DNA of 57,148 bases from Myxococcus eversor (GCF_010894455.1 NZ_JAAIXY010000037.1:1-57148), one strand, 5' to 3'. Counted from the stretch's first letter, positions 17,337-26,256 are shown. A program made the numbers and translations. The notes: generated by a model from the letters alone, not told the origin.

Positions 17337-18821
17337 ATGTCCTCGAGCATCATGGGCTTCCTGGCCACACTGTCACTCGCCATCTCGGCCTCCGCCACGG
17401 AATCCCCACCCACCGCCGTGCCCCGCTTCGAGCCCGCCCCCTGCCCCGCCACCGTGGAGGCCGGGGAGAACATCGAATGTGGGTTCCTGGTCGTCCCGGA
17501 GAACCGACAGAAGGCAGACAGCCGCTCCATCAAGCTGCCGGTGATGCGCCTGCGCAGCCGCGCGGCGAAGCCGGCGAAGGACCCGCTGCTCTTCATGCCC
17601 GGCGGCCCCGGAGTCAGCGCCTTGGCCCGGCTGCGCTCCGGGAGGAAGAACCCCCTGCTCGACGAGCGCGACTTCATCGCCATGGAGCCGCGCGGCGGAA
17701 AGATGGCCCAGCCCGCGCTGGAGTGTCCCGACATCAACGCCCTCAAGGGCGACATCGCGGCGGGCCGGCTGCGTGGTGCCAAGGCGCAGGACGCGCTGAC
17801 GAAGGCGGCGGGTCGCTGCCGCGCGACGCTGACGGCCGCCGGGGTGGACCTGGACGGATACACGACGACGGCCACGGCGGATGACCTCGAGGACCTGCGC
17901 AAGGCCCTGGGTTACGGGACGTGGAACCTCCAGGGGCTCTCCTACAGCACGCGGCTGATGCTCACCGTGCTGCGCCGGCATCCGGCGGGGGTGCGCTCGG
18001 TCATCCTGGATTCGGTGCTGCCGCCCGAGGTGAACTTCGACGAGGTCGGCGCGGTGAACCTGCTGCGCTCGCTCGACCTGGTGTTCGACGGGTGCGCCAT
18101 CGACCGCGAGTGCTCCGCCGCGCATCCGGACCTGCGCAAGCGCTTCGCGCAGCTCATCGCCACCGCGGAGCGCAAGCCGCTGCCCCTGGTGCTGAAGGAG
18201 TCCGTGACGGAGGGACGTCCGGTGGAGGTGCGCGGCGCTCAGGTCGTCGAGGCCCTCTACACGGCGTTGCACGACCCGGACGCGATTCCCTTCCTCCCGC
18301 GCATCATCAGCCGGGCGGCGGCGGGCGACTACTCGGAGCTGACGCCGTGGGTGGAGCGCAGCCAGGGGGCGTCGACGATGAGCTGGGGACTGCGGCTGTC
18401 GGTCTGGTGCTCGGAGGAGATTCCGTTCGAGGACCCGAAGCGCATCGCCGCGCAGCGCTCGCCGGCGATGGGCCTGGGCGGTGTCGACGAAGGCACGGCC
18501 TCCGTGGAGACGTGCCGCGTGTGGAATGTGGCGCCGGTACCCGCCGAGGAGAACACGCCAGTGAAGAGCGACGTGCCGACGCTCATCTTCGCGGGGGAGT
18601 TCGACCCGGACACGCCTCCGGACTGGGGGCGGCAGTTGCTGGAGTCCATGCCCCAGGCCCGCTACGTCGAGATGCGGGGCTACAGCCACGGCGCGTCGTT
18701 CAACCGCTGCGGTGGAGAGGTCACCCTGGCCTTCCTCCGCGACCCCAAGGGGCCGTTGCCGTTGGACTGCGTCCTGAAGCTTCGCGGCGTGGACTTCGGA
18801 AAGAGCGCAACGACTCCTTGA
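17337..18821 (+). CDS. Secreted alpha/beta hydrolase, TAP-like peptidase family
   Basis: 494 residues with an N-terminal signal peptide (hydrophobic MGFLATLSLAISASA, cleavage near Ala-Thr-Glu). The fold features are an oxyanion segment FMPGGPGVS, the nucleophile elbow Gly-Leu-Ser-Tyr-Ser (Ser after WNLQGLSYST), an acid in LIFAGEFDPDTPP, and His in GYSHGAS near the C-terminus. The TAP-like C-terminal region fits secreted proline-iminopeptidase or tripeptidyl peptidases of Streptomyces type. The elbow has Ser where many relatives have Gly. The substrate is probably a short peptide or ester, unproven. It is divergent from the LysR gene and possibly under its control. Confidence 0.8.
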   Translation: MSSSIMGFLATLSLAISASATESPPTAVPRFEPAPCPATVEAGENIECGFLVVPENRQKADSRSIKLPVMRLRSRAAKPAKDPLLFMPGGPGVSALARLRSGRKNPLLDERDFIAMEPRGGKMAQPALECPDINALKGDIAAGRLRGAKAQDALTKAAGRCRATLTAAGVDLDGYTTTATADDLEDLRKALGYGTWNLQGLSYSTRLMLTVLRRHPAGVRSVILDSVLPPEVNFDEVGAVNLLRSLDLVFDGCAIDRECSAAHPDLRKRFAQLIATAERKPLPLVLKESVTEGRPVEVRGAQVVEALYTALHDPDAIPFLPRIISRAAAGDYSELTPWVERSQGASTMSWGLRLSVWCSEEIPFEDPKRIAAQRSPAMGLGGVDEGTASVETCRVWNVAPVPAEENTPVKSDVPTLIFAGEFDPDTPPDWGRQLLESMPQARYVEMRGYSHGASFNRCGGEVTLAFLRDPKGPLPLDCVLKLRGVDFGKSATTP

Positions 18822-18857
18822 GGCGCCGCTTCCCCGACGACGCTAGGCTCACGGAGC

Positions 18858-19292
18858 ATGACGCCCCGTCCCCTCCCGTTCCGAGGAAGCATGAGCCGCC
18901 GCCCTTCCGAGCGTCTGCGGCGCTACCTCCAACAGTGGTTGGAGCAATTCCTCCTCAACCCCTCGGAGTCTGCTGACCAGCGACAGCTCGCCCGCGAGTC
19001 CGGCGCGCTGCCACTGTATGGCGACCTGGGGGGCCTCATCGCCATCCACCCCGACGGCACGGTGTTGACGTACGAGTGGGAGACCTCCAGGTCCGAGGTG
19101 ACCGACGAGAGGTGGACGGTGGTGGCACTCACCAACGGGTGCCGGAAGCATCCCGAGTTGAGAGAGCTGTTGCCTCCACGTACCGCGAGCGCGCTCGACT
19201 GCGCGACCTGCACGGGAACCGGGTCTCTCGCCCACTCCGTGACGTGCGGAACCTGCCTTGGCCTCGGCTGGCATGAGCCCGAGGCGGACTGA
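18858..19292 (+). CDS. Small protein with a DnaJ-like CxxC zinc ribbon
   Basis: 144 residues. The N-terminal half has an amphipathic basic helix (RRPSERLRRYLQQWLEQFL) and then a mixed alpha/beta region with LIAIHPDGTVLTYEWET. The C-terminus carries Cys-Ala-Thr-Cys-Thr-Gly-Thr-Gly and Cys-Gly-Thr-Cys-Leu-Gly-Leu-Gly, two CxxCxGxG repeats as in the DnaJ cysteine-rich zinc domain, but without a J domain. It probably binds one zinc. The start may be 18891, which has GAGGAAG just upstream, instead of 18858; the two differ by 11 residues. Similar SUKH/immunity-like small proteins exist, but I cannot assign one. Confidence 0.65.
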   Translation: MTPRPLPFRGSMSRRPSERLRRYLQQWLEQFLLNPSESADQRQLARESGALPLYGDLGGLIAIHPDGTVLTYEWETSRSEVTDERWTVVALTNGCRKHPELRELLPPRTASALDCATCTGTGSLAHSVTCGTCLGLGWHEPEAD

Positions 19293-19307
19293 GGCTCGCG
19301 CCCCGAA

Positions 19308-19598
19308 TCAAGCCGCGTGAGGCACGCGACGGGGCCGCGTGAAGCGGGAGAGCAGCGCCGCCACGCCCCACCAGATGAGCCCCCAGACCAGGACGACCGC
19401 GACCCAGCCGAGCACCGACGGCCCCGCCCAGCCGCCCGACGGCGCCGTCGAAAGGACAGGGAGCCCCAGGGCACGCAGGGGCATCAGCGGCAGGTAGATG
19501 GAACCGGCCAGCGCGGGAGCCAGGTCCTTCGGGAGAAACGCAATCGCCAGGAAGTGCAGCGCCATCATCGCTGCCCAGGCCACCCATCGAATTCGCAT
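19308..19598 (-). CDS. Small integral membrane protein, unknown
   Basis: 96 residues with hydrophobic helices near 4-22 (WVAWAAMMALHFLAIAFL), about 28-50 and 62-85 (VLGWVAVVLVWGLIWWGVAALL), and a basic C-terminal tail (RFTRPRRVPH). This predicts three membrane passes. CCGGAGG and GAGG lie upstream of the ATG at 19598. It is convergent with the zinc-ribbon gene, with 15 bases between stops. No family is recognised. Confidence 0.6.
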   Translation of the reverse strand: MRIRWVAWAAMMALHFLAIAFLPKDLAPALAGSIYLPLMPLRALGLPVLSTAPSGGWAGPSVLGWVAVVLVWGLIWWGVAALLSRFTRPRRVPHAA

Positions 19599-19712
19599 CG
19601 CCTCACAGCCTCCGGGGACCGGCCATATGAGTCAAGGGTGGTGCATTTCTTCCAAGCGCTCGCCGCCCGTTCCAGGTGGAATCCGCGTCCCACCCTGTTG
19701 GAGCCCACCCTC

Positions 19713-20576
19713 ATGTCGTCGACCGCTTCACCCCTCGCCGTGCCGGAACCCTGGGACCTCGTCGCGCCTGACTACGTGCGCGAGCTGCTCCCCATGTTCG
19801 AGACCTTCGCCAGGGACGCCCTCGCCCGCACCGGCACCAGCACGGGCTCACGCGTGGTGGACGTGGCGGCGGGTCCCGGAACACTGTCCCTGCTCGCGGC
19901 ACGACAGGGTGCCCGCGTGACGGCGGTGGACTTCTCCCCCCGGATGCTCGCCACCCTCCGGGAGCGCGCGACGTCGGAAGGGCTCGACATCGAAGCGCTC
20001 ACGGGCGACGGCATGGCCCTTCCACTGCCGGACCAGAAGTTCGACGCCGCCTTCTCCCTCTTCGGCCTGATGTTCTTCCCGGACCGCCCGCGCGGCTTCC
20101 GCGAACTGCACCGCGTCCTCGTCCCGGGCGGCCGTGCCGTCGTGTCGAGCTGGCTGCCCTTCGAACACTCGCCCACGATGAACACCGTCTATCAATCCCT
20201 CGCGGAGCTGATGGGCGGAGGAAGCGGCGGACCCCGCGACGGCATGATGCCCCTGTCAGACAAGGAGACCTGTCGGCGGGAGATGACCGCGTCTGGGTTC
20301 GATGAGGTCGACGTGCACGAGGTCACGGCCCGCGTGGAATACCCCACCACCGTCGCCATGGTGGACGCATTGATGCGCTCCAGCGCCCCCGTCGTCCTGG
20401 CGCGCAAGGCATTGGGCGACACGTGGCCTTCCCTCCAACAAGCCCTGGAAGAGAAGGTCGCCGCCCTCCTGGGCGCCGGTCCCCAGGTCGGCCTCTTCAA
20501 TGCATACCTCACCACCGGCATCCGCCATCTGTCCGCGGCGTCCAAGACCCGACACTCCCAGGCCGACAAGCGTTGA
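19713..20576 (+). CDS. Class I SAM-dependent methyltransferase (Methyltransf_11 type)
   Basis: 287 residues. Motif I VVDVAAGPGTLSLLAARQG (about 46-64), motif II VTAVDFSPRML, motif post-II LTGDGMALPLPDQKFDAAFSLFGLMFF and motif III ELHRVLVPGGRAVVSSW together form a complete Rossmann SAM-binding core typical of the UbiE/Methyltransf_11 group. The C-terminal region (about 165-280) is variable and probably binds the substrate, which is unknown. The frame extends upstream to 19317, but family similarity starts at the ATG at 19713. A promoter is expected in the 114-base gap after the divergent small membrane gene. Confidence 0.8.
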   Translation: MSSTASPLAVPEPWDLVAPDYVRELLPMFETFARDALARTGTSTGSRVVDVAAGPGTLSLLAARQGARVTAVDFSPRMLATLRERATSEGLDIEALTGDGMALPLPDQKFDAAFSLFGLMFFPDRPRGFRELHRVLVPGGRAVVSSWLPFEHSPTMNTVYQSLAELMGGGSGGPRDGMMPLSDKETCRREMTASGFDEVDVHEVTARVEYPTTVAMVDALMRSSAPVVLARKALGDTWPSLQQALEEKVAALLGAGPQVGLFNAYLTTGIRHLSAASKTRHSQADKR

Positions 20577-20584
20577 GCGAGAGA

Positions 20585-20631
20585 CAATCTGGCTGCTTTT
20601 CGCCGCCCCCGCGGCCCTGAACGCCTGATTG
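20585..20631 (+). terminator. Nested hairpin between methyltransferase and kinase genes
   Basis: An outer repeat CAATCTGGC (20585-20593) / GCCTGATTG (20623-20631) pairs with one mismatch. It encloses a perfect inner GCCGC-CCCC-GCGGC hairpin (20602-20615). A pyrimidine-rich stretch (CCTTTCCTCTCCCTTC) follows. It begins eight bases after the methyltransferase stop and ends 55 bases before the kinase start, so it is a candidate terminator or leader structure. Confidence 0.35.
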
Positions 20632-20686
20632 TGACCTTTCCTCTCCCTTCGTACGTCTGCAATGCCATTGCGGCTTCGGAGACAGC

Positions 20687-23600
20687 GTGGGGACATACCG
20701 CATCGTGAAGAAGCTGGCCGCGGGCGGCATGGCCGAGGTCTATCTGGGCAAGGTGGTGGGCGCGGAAGGCTTTGAAAAGCCTGTCGCGGTGAAGCGAATC
20801 CTCCCTTCCTTCGTGCAGGACGCGGCCTTCGTGGACCTCTTCCTGCGCGAGGCGAAGCTCTCCGTCTCCCTTCAGCACGGCAATGTCTTGCAGGTGCTGG
20901 ACCTGGGCTCCAGCGCCGGCCAGTACTACATGGTGATGGAGTTCGTGGACGGGGAGAACCTGAGCGCGCTGCTCAAGGCGGCCCGCAAGCGCCAGGTGCC
21001 CCTGGGGATTCGCGAAATCTGCTTCATCGCGCAGCAGGTCGCGGACGGCCTCGCGTATGCCCATGGCTGCACGGACTCCGGGGGCGCGCCGCTCAACATC
21101 ATCCACCGCGACGTCAATCCCTCCAACGTCATGGTCTCCAGCAACGGAGGCGTGAAGCTGGCCGACTTCGGCATCGCCAAGGCCGCCGACGAGGGACACC
21201 AGGAGACGCAGGTCGGCGTCCTCAAGGGGAAGATCAACTACCTGTCTCCCGAGCAGGTCCACGGCCGCCCCGTGGACCAGCGCAGCGACATCTTCCTCCT
21301 GGGCCTGCTGCTCTTCGAGATGCTCGCCGGACGGCGCCTCTTCGAAGGCACCACGCCTCAAATCATCCACGCCCTGGGCAGCTTCGACGAGCGCACCCTG
21401 GAGCCGCTGCCCGGCGTCCCCGCGCCGCTGTGGGCCCTGCTGGTGCGCGCGCTGGCCGCCAACCCCGCCGCCCGCTGCCCGCTGGCCCGCGAGTTCTCCG
21501 AGTCCATCCAGAACTTCCTCTTCGACCACCGCTTGCGCGTGGGCGCCTCCGACATCGCCAGCCTCTTCAGCCGCGCGCTTCCCGAATGGCGCTCTCCCCT
21601 GGTGGACCTGGCCAGCAGCCCTGGCGAGGAGATTCGCCTGGAGGGCGAGGACTTCCAGCGCGCGCGTTCATCTCCGAACCGGGATGCACGGCGCCCGCCG
21701 CCGCCAGGGCCACCGCCCACGTTGAAGCCCGTGACGCCCCCTCCTGGCGGCGCGGGAGTCACCGCGGTGGGGCGCCCCTCCTTCTTCGCGACCCCTCCCC
21801 AGCCAGGCCTCGAGCCTCCCACCAGGCTGGCCACCACGGTGGGCCCGCCCGCGCCCCGCGCCATCCGCTCGCGCCAGCAACTGGGCGCCATCCTCCTGAC
21901 GCGCGGCCTGCTCACACCGCACGTCCTGAACGAAGCGCTGGCGCTCCAGCGGCGCAAGGGCGGCAGGCTGGGTCAGCTGCTCGTGCACGAGAAGTGGCTG
22001 GAGCCCGAGCACCTGATGCGCGCGCTGTCCGAGCAGGCCGGCCTGCCGCACATCACCGACGAGAAGCTCCAGGCCCTGCCGGTGCCGAAGGAGCTCGTGC
22101 AACGGATCCCCCGCGAGCTGTGCGAGCGGCTGTGCGCCGTCCCCATCGGCCTGCGCGGTCGCGAGCTGTTCTGCGCGGTGGTGGACCCTCGGGATGTGCA
22201 GGTCACCGACGCGCTCAAGTTCTCCACGCGCGCCGTCGCCGTCCAGGGGCTGTTCGCCACGGAAGAGGCCATCCGCAAGGCCATCCGCCGCTTCTACGAC
22301 GAGGAGGAGCAGCCCCAGCCCGCGCATCGCTCCCATGAGCCCATCCCCCTGGACGACGAGCCCGACCCGGGTGGACGCGCGCGCGTGCTCCAGTTCGCGG
22401 AGCAGTTCACCGGGCGCGCGGTGCTCGACGGCGGGACCTTCGCGCCGGCCGAACCCCAGGAGGTCAAGACGCCCGCGTCGCTGGAGCCCGTGAGCCGGGC
22501 GACGCCGGCCCGGAGCGACGTGCGCGCGCGCATGGTGCTGCTGGTGGCGGAGCCCTCCGAGCCTCGCGAGGCCGTGGTGCGGCTGCTGCTGATGCAAGGG
22601 CTGGCGGCGGCGACCAGCCCGGCCGCCGACGCCGAGCGCGCGCTCTCGCTCGGGGGTTATGACCTGGTGCTCGTGCTCGAGGACTCGGTGAAGGAGCCCG
22701 CTGTCCTCGCGCAGAAGCTGCGCGCCGCGCACCCGCTGGTGGAGGTGCGCCTGCTGCTGTCCTACAGCGCGGCGCTGATGGGCGAGGGCGGACCGCTGGC
22801 GCGGCTCGCGGAGACCCAGGCCCGGCTGCTGGATGGAATGCTGTCCATGCTCGGCGGCAGCGCGACGCTGGCGCCCCTCATGACGAAGCTGGCGCGACGA
22901 ATCGCGGTGCGGCTGGGCGCGGGGCGCGTGGAGGAAGTCCTCCTCGGCGCGGCGGCCTGCGCGCTGGCCCTGGCCGCGCGACTGGAGGAGCCACGCCGCT
23001 TCAAGCTGCCCTCGCGCGCTCGCGCCCTGGTGCTCGCGGGCAACGCCATGCCCGAGGTGACCGAGCTGCTCGTGTCGGTCCTGCCCGAAGGAGAGGAGCG
23101 CACCCCGCCCGTGGGACGCGCGGCGGGGGCCCTGCTGGGCGCGGCGCGCTTCGTCCAGGAGGTCCAGAGCGCGCAGCCCACTCCGGCCAAGGCGGCCCAG
23201 GCGCTCCAGACCCTGCGCCAGGATGCGCGGTTGCCCGTCCCCGTGCTGGAGGCGCTCACCCTCGAGTGGGAGGGGAACACCCGCGCTGACCAGACCACCC
23301 CCAAGGTGGTGGTGGCCGAGACGGACAGCGCCAACGCGATGACGTTGCAAATCCGACTCATGGCGGAGGGCTTCAGAACCGTGCGCGCGAAGAACCGCGT
23401 CGACGTGGAGAAGGCGGTGAACGGCGGCGCGCAGGCGGCCATCCTCGCCAACCCGCTGCCGGATGGAGATTTGAGCTCGCTCTTGCAAGCGCTCCGGAAG
23501 AACCCGGCCACCGAGGACCTGCCCATCTACCTCATCGTCGACAAGGAAGACCCCACCGTCTTCACCGCCAGCCTCGATGCGGGGGCCGATGACGTCCTGG

Positions 23601-23695
23601 TCCGCTCCGCGAGCCCCGAGGTGCTCATCGCCAAGCTGCGCCGGGGCATCCAGCAACGCCAGGGGGCTCGCCGCGCCGCCAAGACAGCCCCTTGA
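20687..23695 (+). CDS. Ser/Thr protein kinase fused to MshEN-like and degenerate receiver domains
   Basis: 1002 residues. The kinase (about 5-280) has glycine loop LAAGGMAEVYLG, Lys in VAVKRIL, catalytic HRDVNPSN, DFG in LADFGIAKA, and LSPEQV in the activation segment. After a Pro-rich linker (about 325-390) comes a GspE-N/MshEN-like domain (about 393-538) with LGAILLTRGLL, ALALQRRKGGRLGQLL and LCAVPIGL. Two receiver-like folds follow, near 612-705 and 868-1000. In the last, the phospho-acceptor position before Asn-Pro-Leu-Pro is Ala and the conserved Lys is Arg, so it should not be phosphorylated normally. A helical segment (about 720-860) lies between. MshEN domains can bind c-di-GMP, an inference here. 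The GTG at 20687 is the only start; in-frame upstream codons include a CHCGF that resembles coding but offers no start. Confidence 0.85.
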   Translation: MGTYRIVKKLAAGGMAEVYLGKVVGAEGFEKPVAVKRILPSFVQDAAFVDLFLREAKLSVSLQHGNVLQVLDLGSSAGQYYMVMEFVDGENLSALLKAARKRQVPLGIREICFIAQQVADGLAYAHGCTDSGGAPLNIIHRDVNPSNVMVSSNGGVKLADFGIAKAADEGHQETQVGVLKGKINYLSPEQVHGRPVDQRSDIFLLGLLLFEMLAGRRLFEGTTPQIIHALGSFDERTLEPLPGVPAPLWALLVRALAANPAARCPLAREFSESIQNFLFDHRLRVGASDIASLFSRALPEWRSPLVDLASSPGEEIRLEGEDFQRARSSPNRDARRPPPPGPPPTLKPVTPPPGGAGVTAVGRPSFFATPPQPGLEPPTRLATTVGPPAPRAIRSRQQLGAILLTRGLLTPHVLNEALALQRRKGGRLGQLLVHEKWLEPEHLMRALSEQAGLPHITDEKLQALPVPKELVQRIPRELCERLCAVPIGLRGRELFCAVVDPRDVQVTDALKFSTRAVAVQGLFATEEAIRKAIRRFYDEEEQPQPAHRSHEPIPLDDEPDPGGRARVLQFAEQFTGRAVLDGGTFAPAEPQEVKTPASLEPVSRATPARSDVRARMVLLVAEPSEPREAVVRLLLMQGLAAATSPAADAERALSLGGYDLVLVLEDSVKEPAVLAQKLRAAHPLVEVRLLLSYSAALMGEGGPLARLAETQARLLDGMLSMLGGSATLAPLMTKLARRIAVRLGAGRVEEVLLGAAACALALAARLEEPRRFKLPSRARALVLAGNAMPEVTELLVSVLPEGEERTPPVGRAAGALLGAARFVQEVQSAQPTPAKAAQALQTLRQDARLPVPVLEALTLEWEGNTRADQTTPKVVVAETDSANAMTLQIRLMAEGFRTVRAKNRVDVEKAVNGGAQAAILANPLPDGDLSSLLQALRKNPATEDLPIYLIVDKEDPTVFTASLDAGADDVLVRSASPEVLIAKLRRGIQQRQGARRAAKTAP

Positions 23696-23803
23696 GCGCG
23701 CGGGCCCCGGTGTTCAGCGGCGCACAGCCCCCACCGAAAACGGGTGCGGGCAAGTCAGCGCTCCTGGGCATCATCCAGGAGTTCCCCTTTCCAGGAGCTC
23801 CGG

Positions 23804-24118
23804 ATGATGCTGAAGCCTGCCTTGGGATTCGTGCTGGCGTTGACCGTCGCTGTGGGAATGGTGGTCACCACCTTCCCACGGGATGAGCCCCTCGCGGCCG
23901 AGTCCGCCGCCCCCACCTCCAGCGCCTGTGAGGCGGACAAGCAGAAGCTCCTCATGTCGAGGGCCCGCGGCGGCCTTCCGGCAGACGCCACGCCGGCCCT
24001 CTTCTCGGACGAGCCGGTGGGCCTGCTGGGCTACTGTTCCTTTGATTGCTCGGGCTGCTCCAGCACCGCGGAGTGCCGGGCTCGCGGCGCGGGCTCCTGT
24101 TACAACATCTGCCCCTGA
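23804..24118 (+). CDS. Small secreted Cys-rich protein, unknown
   Basis: 104 residues. An N-terminal signal peptide (MMLKPALGFVLALTVAVGMVVTTF, then charged) directs export. The C-terminal 40 residues carry most of the cysteines, as YCSFDCSGCSSTAEC...GSCYNICP, a compact knot-like pattern. One more Cys is near residue 45. AGGAG six bases before the ATG at 23804 supports the start, and the upstream frame (23744) is unlikely. It lies 108 bases after the kinase stop. Short secreted proteins with this Cys-rich tail occur repeatedly in myxobacteria; no function is known to me. Confidence 0.65.
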   Translation: MMLKPALGFVLALTVAVGMVVTTFPRDEPLAAESAAPTSSACEADKQKLLMSRARGGLPADATPALFSDEPVGLLGYCSFDCSGCSSTAECRARGAGSCYNICP

Positions 24119-24136
24119 GCGTCGGCGCGCGCGGCG

Positions 24137-24505
24137 TCACTCGACGCAGTTGTCGGGCTCGTTGCAGGAGTAGGTCACCAGCACGCCCATGCTGAAGCCC
24201 TGGCTGCCATTGGGGCCCACCGGGGCGCATGACTGAAGGGAGCGGGTGAGGTTGCAGCCACCCGCTGGACACGCGGCGGCGATGGCCTCGTCCGCGAGGC
24301 TGTTCGCCTGGTCATAGGCTCGCGCGCAGTTGACCGACGTCGCCCGCCTCACGACGGTGAACGTCTCGGCGCCACAGGTGCACGTCAGCGCGGACTCCGA
24401 CGTTCCCAGGACGTCCTCCACCTCCGCCGTGCCGCCACAGGCGCTCAGCGCGAGGAAGAGGCCCGCCACCACCCAGCGCCACGACATGCGATTCAGGTTG
24501 GTCAT
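24137..24505 (-). CDS. Small lipoprotein with six-plus cysteines, unknown
   Basis: 122 residues. The signal peptide (WRWVVAGLFLAL) ends in the lipobox Leu-Ser-Ala-Cys. The mature part has cysteines in ALTCTCG, SVNCARAY, AACPAGGCN, LQSCAPV and YSCNEPDNC, implying several disulfides. A central helix (ARAYDQANSLADEAIAAA) is the only regular element visible. Start 24505 or 24487 is possible; neither has a clear ribosome site. It is convergent with the small secreted protein, with 18 bases between stops. I recognise no family. Confidence 0.65.
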   Translation of the reverse strand: MTNLNRMSWRWVVAGLFLALSACGGTAEVEDVLGTSESALTCTCGAETFTVVRRATSVNCARAYDQANSLADEAIAAACPAGGCNLTRSLQSCAPVGPNGSQGFSMGVLVTYSCNEPDNCVE

Positions 24506-24603
24506 GCCGCGACGCTAGACGCAATTCATGTTCAACAGCAACTCGGGTCCACTGGCGTCTGTCCGATGTCCGTTCAGCACCGGCACAGGCGTTCCACGCG
24601 GCT

Positions 24604-26106
24604 TCATTTCGTGGCGCGCCGCCAGAAGGTACCCTCCCGCACGAAGTGTTCCTGGACCCACCGCTCGCTGGCGGAGGACAGCTGCCATTCGCCGCGTCCC
24701 TCCAGGACCAGGTAGTCACAGCGTGCGAGCAGGGGGAGCATGGTCCTCTGCGAGCGCTCATCCTCGAAAGCCGCTCCCGCGTGGGCGAAGCGTCCCGGAG
24801 TTCCCAGTGCGTCATTCAGCATGAGGCCATAGGGGTCCACTAGGACGGGGGTGCCCTTCGGGATTCCAGGAAGCCGCCCGGCGGCGATGGCCCAGGCAGG
24901 CTCGAAGGTGCAGAGCGCCGAGTCACCGGGGACGGCGACCCGGAGCGTGTGCCCGAGCGTGAGCAGGAAGCGGTCCCGCTGATTCGCCGAGCGGATGGCC
25001 GCGGGCAGCGGTGAGAGCGCGATGAGCATTACCGTGGCGGTGACGAGCGCGGCTTGCTTGCGCGAGCGAGTGTCCGCCCACCGCAGCAGCACGGAGGCCC
25101 CCAGCCCCGCGAGGACTGCCATGGTGGGCGCCAGGTGCGCGTTGTATTGAGTCCAATAGCTCTTCGACGACAAGAAGGTCGCGACCGTCAGGAGCCAGGC
25201 GGCCGAGAAGAGTCGCTCGGCGACGGCCTCTCTTCGACGGGTCCGTGCCAGGGCCACGACCAGGCCCCAGACACAGAGGATGGAAAGCCCCGTGCGGCCC
25301 TCGCCCAGAATCGCGAGGAGTCGGTGCCAGACATCCAACTCACCATCGGGAGGGCGGAGCAGTTGGAAGCGCAGAAGGCCATCGAACATCGCGGCCGGAG
25401 CGAGCGCGAAGAAGGGCCCCAGCCAGAGCAGGCCCACGACGGCGGCGACGAGCACGACTCGCAGGGCGCGCCTTCCCTGCCCCGCCAGGCTCAGGGCCCA
25501 CACCATGGCGATGACCCAGGCGCCGGCTGTCAGCTTGATGGCGCACGCGGTGGCGAGGAGGGCTCCAGCCAGCAGGTCCCTTCGCCATGAAGAGACATCA
25601 GACCCAGGCCGGAGCCAGACCCAGGCCATGGCAAGGCAGGTCAGGTTGAGCAGCGCCTCCAGGAAGGGCCCGCGCTCGGTGGCGGCGGCCTCCGGAAAGA
25701 CGGCATAGGCGAGCGCGGCCACGACGCCTGCTCGGACACCCCACTGCTCCTGGGCAATGCGTCCGCTCAGGAGCGCGCTCAGCGCCCCGAACCCGGGGAC
25801 AAGCCAGCGGACCACCGTGAAGGTCAGGGCCGCGTCGAAGCCGCGTGCGAGCGCGGCCACGGGCGCCAGCAACACTGCGATTCCGGGCGGGTGGACGAAG
25901 AAGTAGTCGCGGTAGGGCAACAGGCCGTGGGAGAGGAGCGCCGCGGCGCTGAAGTAGACGCCCTCGTCGTAGTCCACGGGATGCCCGAGGGCACCGCCCC
26001 GATGGAAGAAGCCCGCGATGCGCAGCACCCATGCCCCCGCCGCGACGAGCACCAAGGACCACCAGGGGTGGTGCAGTCGGGAAGTGGAGGGAGTCGCGGA
26101 ACGCAC
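24604..26106 (-). CDS. GT-C fold glycosyltransferase (PMT/ArnT-like, family 39)
   Basis: 500 residues with about ten membrane helices (e.g. 14-33, 72-92, 100-122, 150-170, 190-225, 255-275, 285-305, 320-355). The first loop has VDYDEGVYF, the acidic motif expected in GT-C enzymes of the PMT/ArnT group, which transfer sugars from polyprenyl-phosphate donors to lipids, glycans or proteins on the outer face of the inner membrane. The C-terminal 130 residues form a soluble periplasmic domain (CTFEPAWAIAAGRLPGIPKG, CDYLVLEGRGEW). The start is a GTG at 26106 with only a weak ribosome site. There is no partner gene nearby, so the acceptor is unknown. Confidence 0.75.
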   Translation of the reverse strand: MRSATPSTSRLHHPWWSLVLVAAGAWVLRIAGFFHRGGALGHPVDYDEGVYFSAAALLSHGLLPYRDYFFVHPPGIAVLLAPVAALARGFDAALTFTVVRWLVPGFGALSALLSGRIAQEQWGVRAGVVAALAYAVFPEAAATERGPFLEALLNLTCLAMAWVWLRPGSDVSSWRRDLLAGALLATACAIKLTAGAWVIAMVWALSLAGQGRRALRVVLVAAVVGLLWLGPFFALAPAAMFDGLLRFQLLRPPDGELDVWHRLLAILGEGRTGLSILCVWGLVVALARTRRREAVAERLFSAAWLLTVATFLSSKSYWTQYNAHLAPTMAVLAGLGASVLLRWADTRSRKQAALVTATVMLIALSPLPAAIRSANQRDRFLLTLGHTLRVAVPGDSALCTFEPAWAIAAGRLPGIPKGTPVLVDPYGLMLNDALGTPGRFAHAGAAFEDERSQRTMLPLLARCDYLVLEGRGEWQLSSASERWVQEHFVREGTFWRRATK

Positions 26107-26210
26107 CGAACCACGCGTACCAAAGGCCCCCCGATGTGTCGAGAAGGCTCAATTCACCGCATCGTGAAGAGAGGCCTTTCAACAACAACTCACGTTCACT
26201 TCAAGGAAGG

Positions 26211-26234
26211 CCCGGTGCCCGAGGGAGCACCGGG
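26211..26234 (-). terminator. Rho-independent-like hairpin for the 26257 gene
   Basis: CCCGGTGC (26211-26218) and GCACCGGG (26227-26234) form a perfect 8-bp stem with an 8-nt loop, 22 bases past the stop codon of the minus-strand lipoprotein gene. Reading on the minus strand, CCTTCCTTGA follows, a partial U-tract. Confidence 0.55.
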
Positions 26235-26256
26235 AAGGGAGTTCGAGGAGTCCCTG

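Noticed and set aside
20621..20686. Upstream extension of the kinase frame containing Cys-His-Cys-Gly-Phe
   Set aside because: It resembles the start of some kinases, but there is no ATG, GTG or TTG in frame between the stop at 20618 and the GTG at 20687, so it cannot be supported as coding.
21668..23656. 662-residue minus-strand open frame opposite the kinase fusion
   Set aside because: Shadow; Gln/His/Arg-rich with no motif, and the opposite strand has an uninterrupted kinase-MshEN protein.
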